From NCBI GenBank assembly GCA_022447275.1, contig JAKVBK010000020.1, positions 1 through 57,663 on the forward strand: a stretch of 57,663 bases of DNA, written 5' to 3'. The notes below the pieces were generated by a model. That model saw only the letters and a program-made list of their open reading frames with translations, was not told the DNA's origin and did no database searches. The DNA is from Oceanicola sp. GTDB lineage: Bacteria; Pseudomonadota; Alphaproteobacteria; Rhodobacterales; Rhodobacteraceae. A program made the position numbers and the translations under genes. Of this stretch, positions 57,376 through 57,663 are shown piece after piece; positions within the stretch are counted from its first letter, which is position 1; every line of letters starts with the position of its first letter.

Positions 57376-57663
57376 AATTCAGACTGCAACTGCCCACAAA
57401 ATATGAAATTAGGGATAATCATTTTTAAGGAGTGGGTAAACAGTTTCAGAGGGTTGCGGATCAGCGGGGTGGCAACGCAGACAACCGGCGGCAACGGGCT
57501 GAGAGCGGTTATTCTGCAAAGTGAGATCGATGGCGGCAGTGTCCCGAATTGCCGACCTCCATCGCAGACAGCCCCGAAGACGCTATCGGGAGCAAGTGGT
57601 TGACATGGCGTTCGGCCATACGCTGCTCCAATTAACGCAAAGGACGCCCTCATGGGCGCCCTT
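57376..57663. other. Terminal non-coding stretch
   Basis: About 290 bp to the window edge. It begins AT-rich, as the likely promoter region of the minus-strand hypothetical gene, and becomes GC-rich after about 57450. No gene can be supported. It ends in a hairpin cut by the window border. Confidence 0.4.
57641..57662. terminator. Hairpin at the window edge
   Basis: AGGACGCCC and GGGCGCCCT pair over 9 positions with one A-C mismatch, closed by a TCAT loop. The following base is T, but the sequence ends there, so a T-run cannot be judged. It could terminate a gene on either strand. Confidence 0.4.

Overview
The window is a GC-rich chromosomal segment of an alphaproteobacterium, most likely Rhodobacterales (Roseobacter/Rhodobacter group). 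The evidence is the gene content and order: cckA upstream of recA with an alphaproteobacterial GAAC-N7-GAAC SOS box, a CtrA-type box before cckA, alaS after recA, a 14-subunit nuoA-N operon interleaved with small Rhodobacterales-type genes (DUF5333/DUF5337-like), and nuoN-birA-coaX-rnj. No rRNA, tRNA, CRISPR array, insertion sequence or prophage is visible. I made all identifications by reading translated sequence against remembered family motifs; no database search was run.

Layout. 1-5.2 kb: tail of a phospholipase D-like gene, rsgA, a KefC-type antiporter with its KefF-like oxidoreductase (minus strand), and a decayed mannonate dehydratase (uxuA) relic. 5.2-13.7 kb (plus strand): RsmB-type rRNA methyltransferase, cckA, recA, alaS, a DUF1330 gene and a MOSC gene. 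13.7-21.7 kb: typA and moaA (minus), a small lipoprotein (plus), then a minus-strand glmU-glmS-alkD operon. 21.8-23.8 kb: gph and a DegT-family aminotransferase. 24-33.8 kb: a leucine/isovalerate catabolic operon (ivd, acyl-CoA synthetase, EcsC-family gene, mccB, mccA, GST, mvaB, liuC) behind a palindromic operator. 34-56.3 kb: nuoA to nuoN, then birA, coaX and rnj. 56.3-57.7 kb: an AT-richer tail with one minus-strand hypothetical gene.

How the genes fit together. Isovaleryl-CoA from leucine is oxidised by Ivd, carboxylated by the biotin enzyme MccAB, hydrated by LiuC and cleaved by MvaB to acetyl-CoA and acetoacetate. BirA, encoded after nuoN, would biotinylate MccA. The nuo operon encodes respiratory complex I. 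Between the canonical subunits sit several small secreted, lipoprotein, membrane or soluble genes, most of them coupled to the subunit genes by ATGA/GTGA overlaps. NuoE and the two-TM protein downstream of it end in nearly the same helix-hairpin-helix tail.

The most unusual pattern is that several intercistronic gaps of 90-165 bp in the leu and nuo operons are spanned by one short ORF. In the clearest cases its start overlaps the upstream stop and its stop overlaps the downstream start codon. These bridging ORFs may be unannotated small proteins or a translational-coupling device. Other points of interest are the uxuA relic with a recognisable internal deletion, an orphan TTGGTATACCAA operator about 11 kb from it, and a perfect CtrA-type site in front of cckA.
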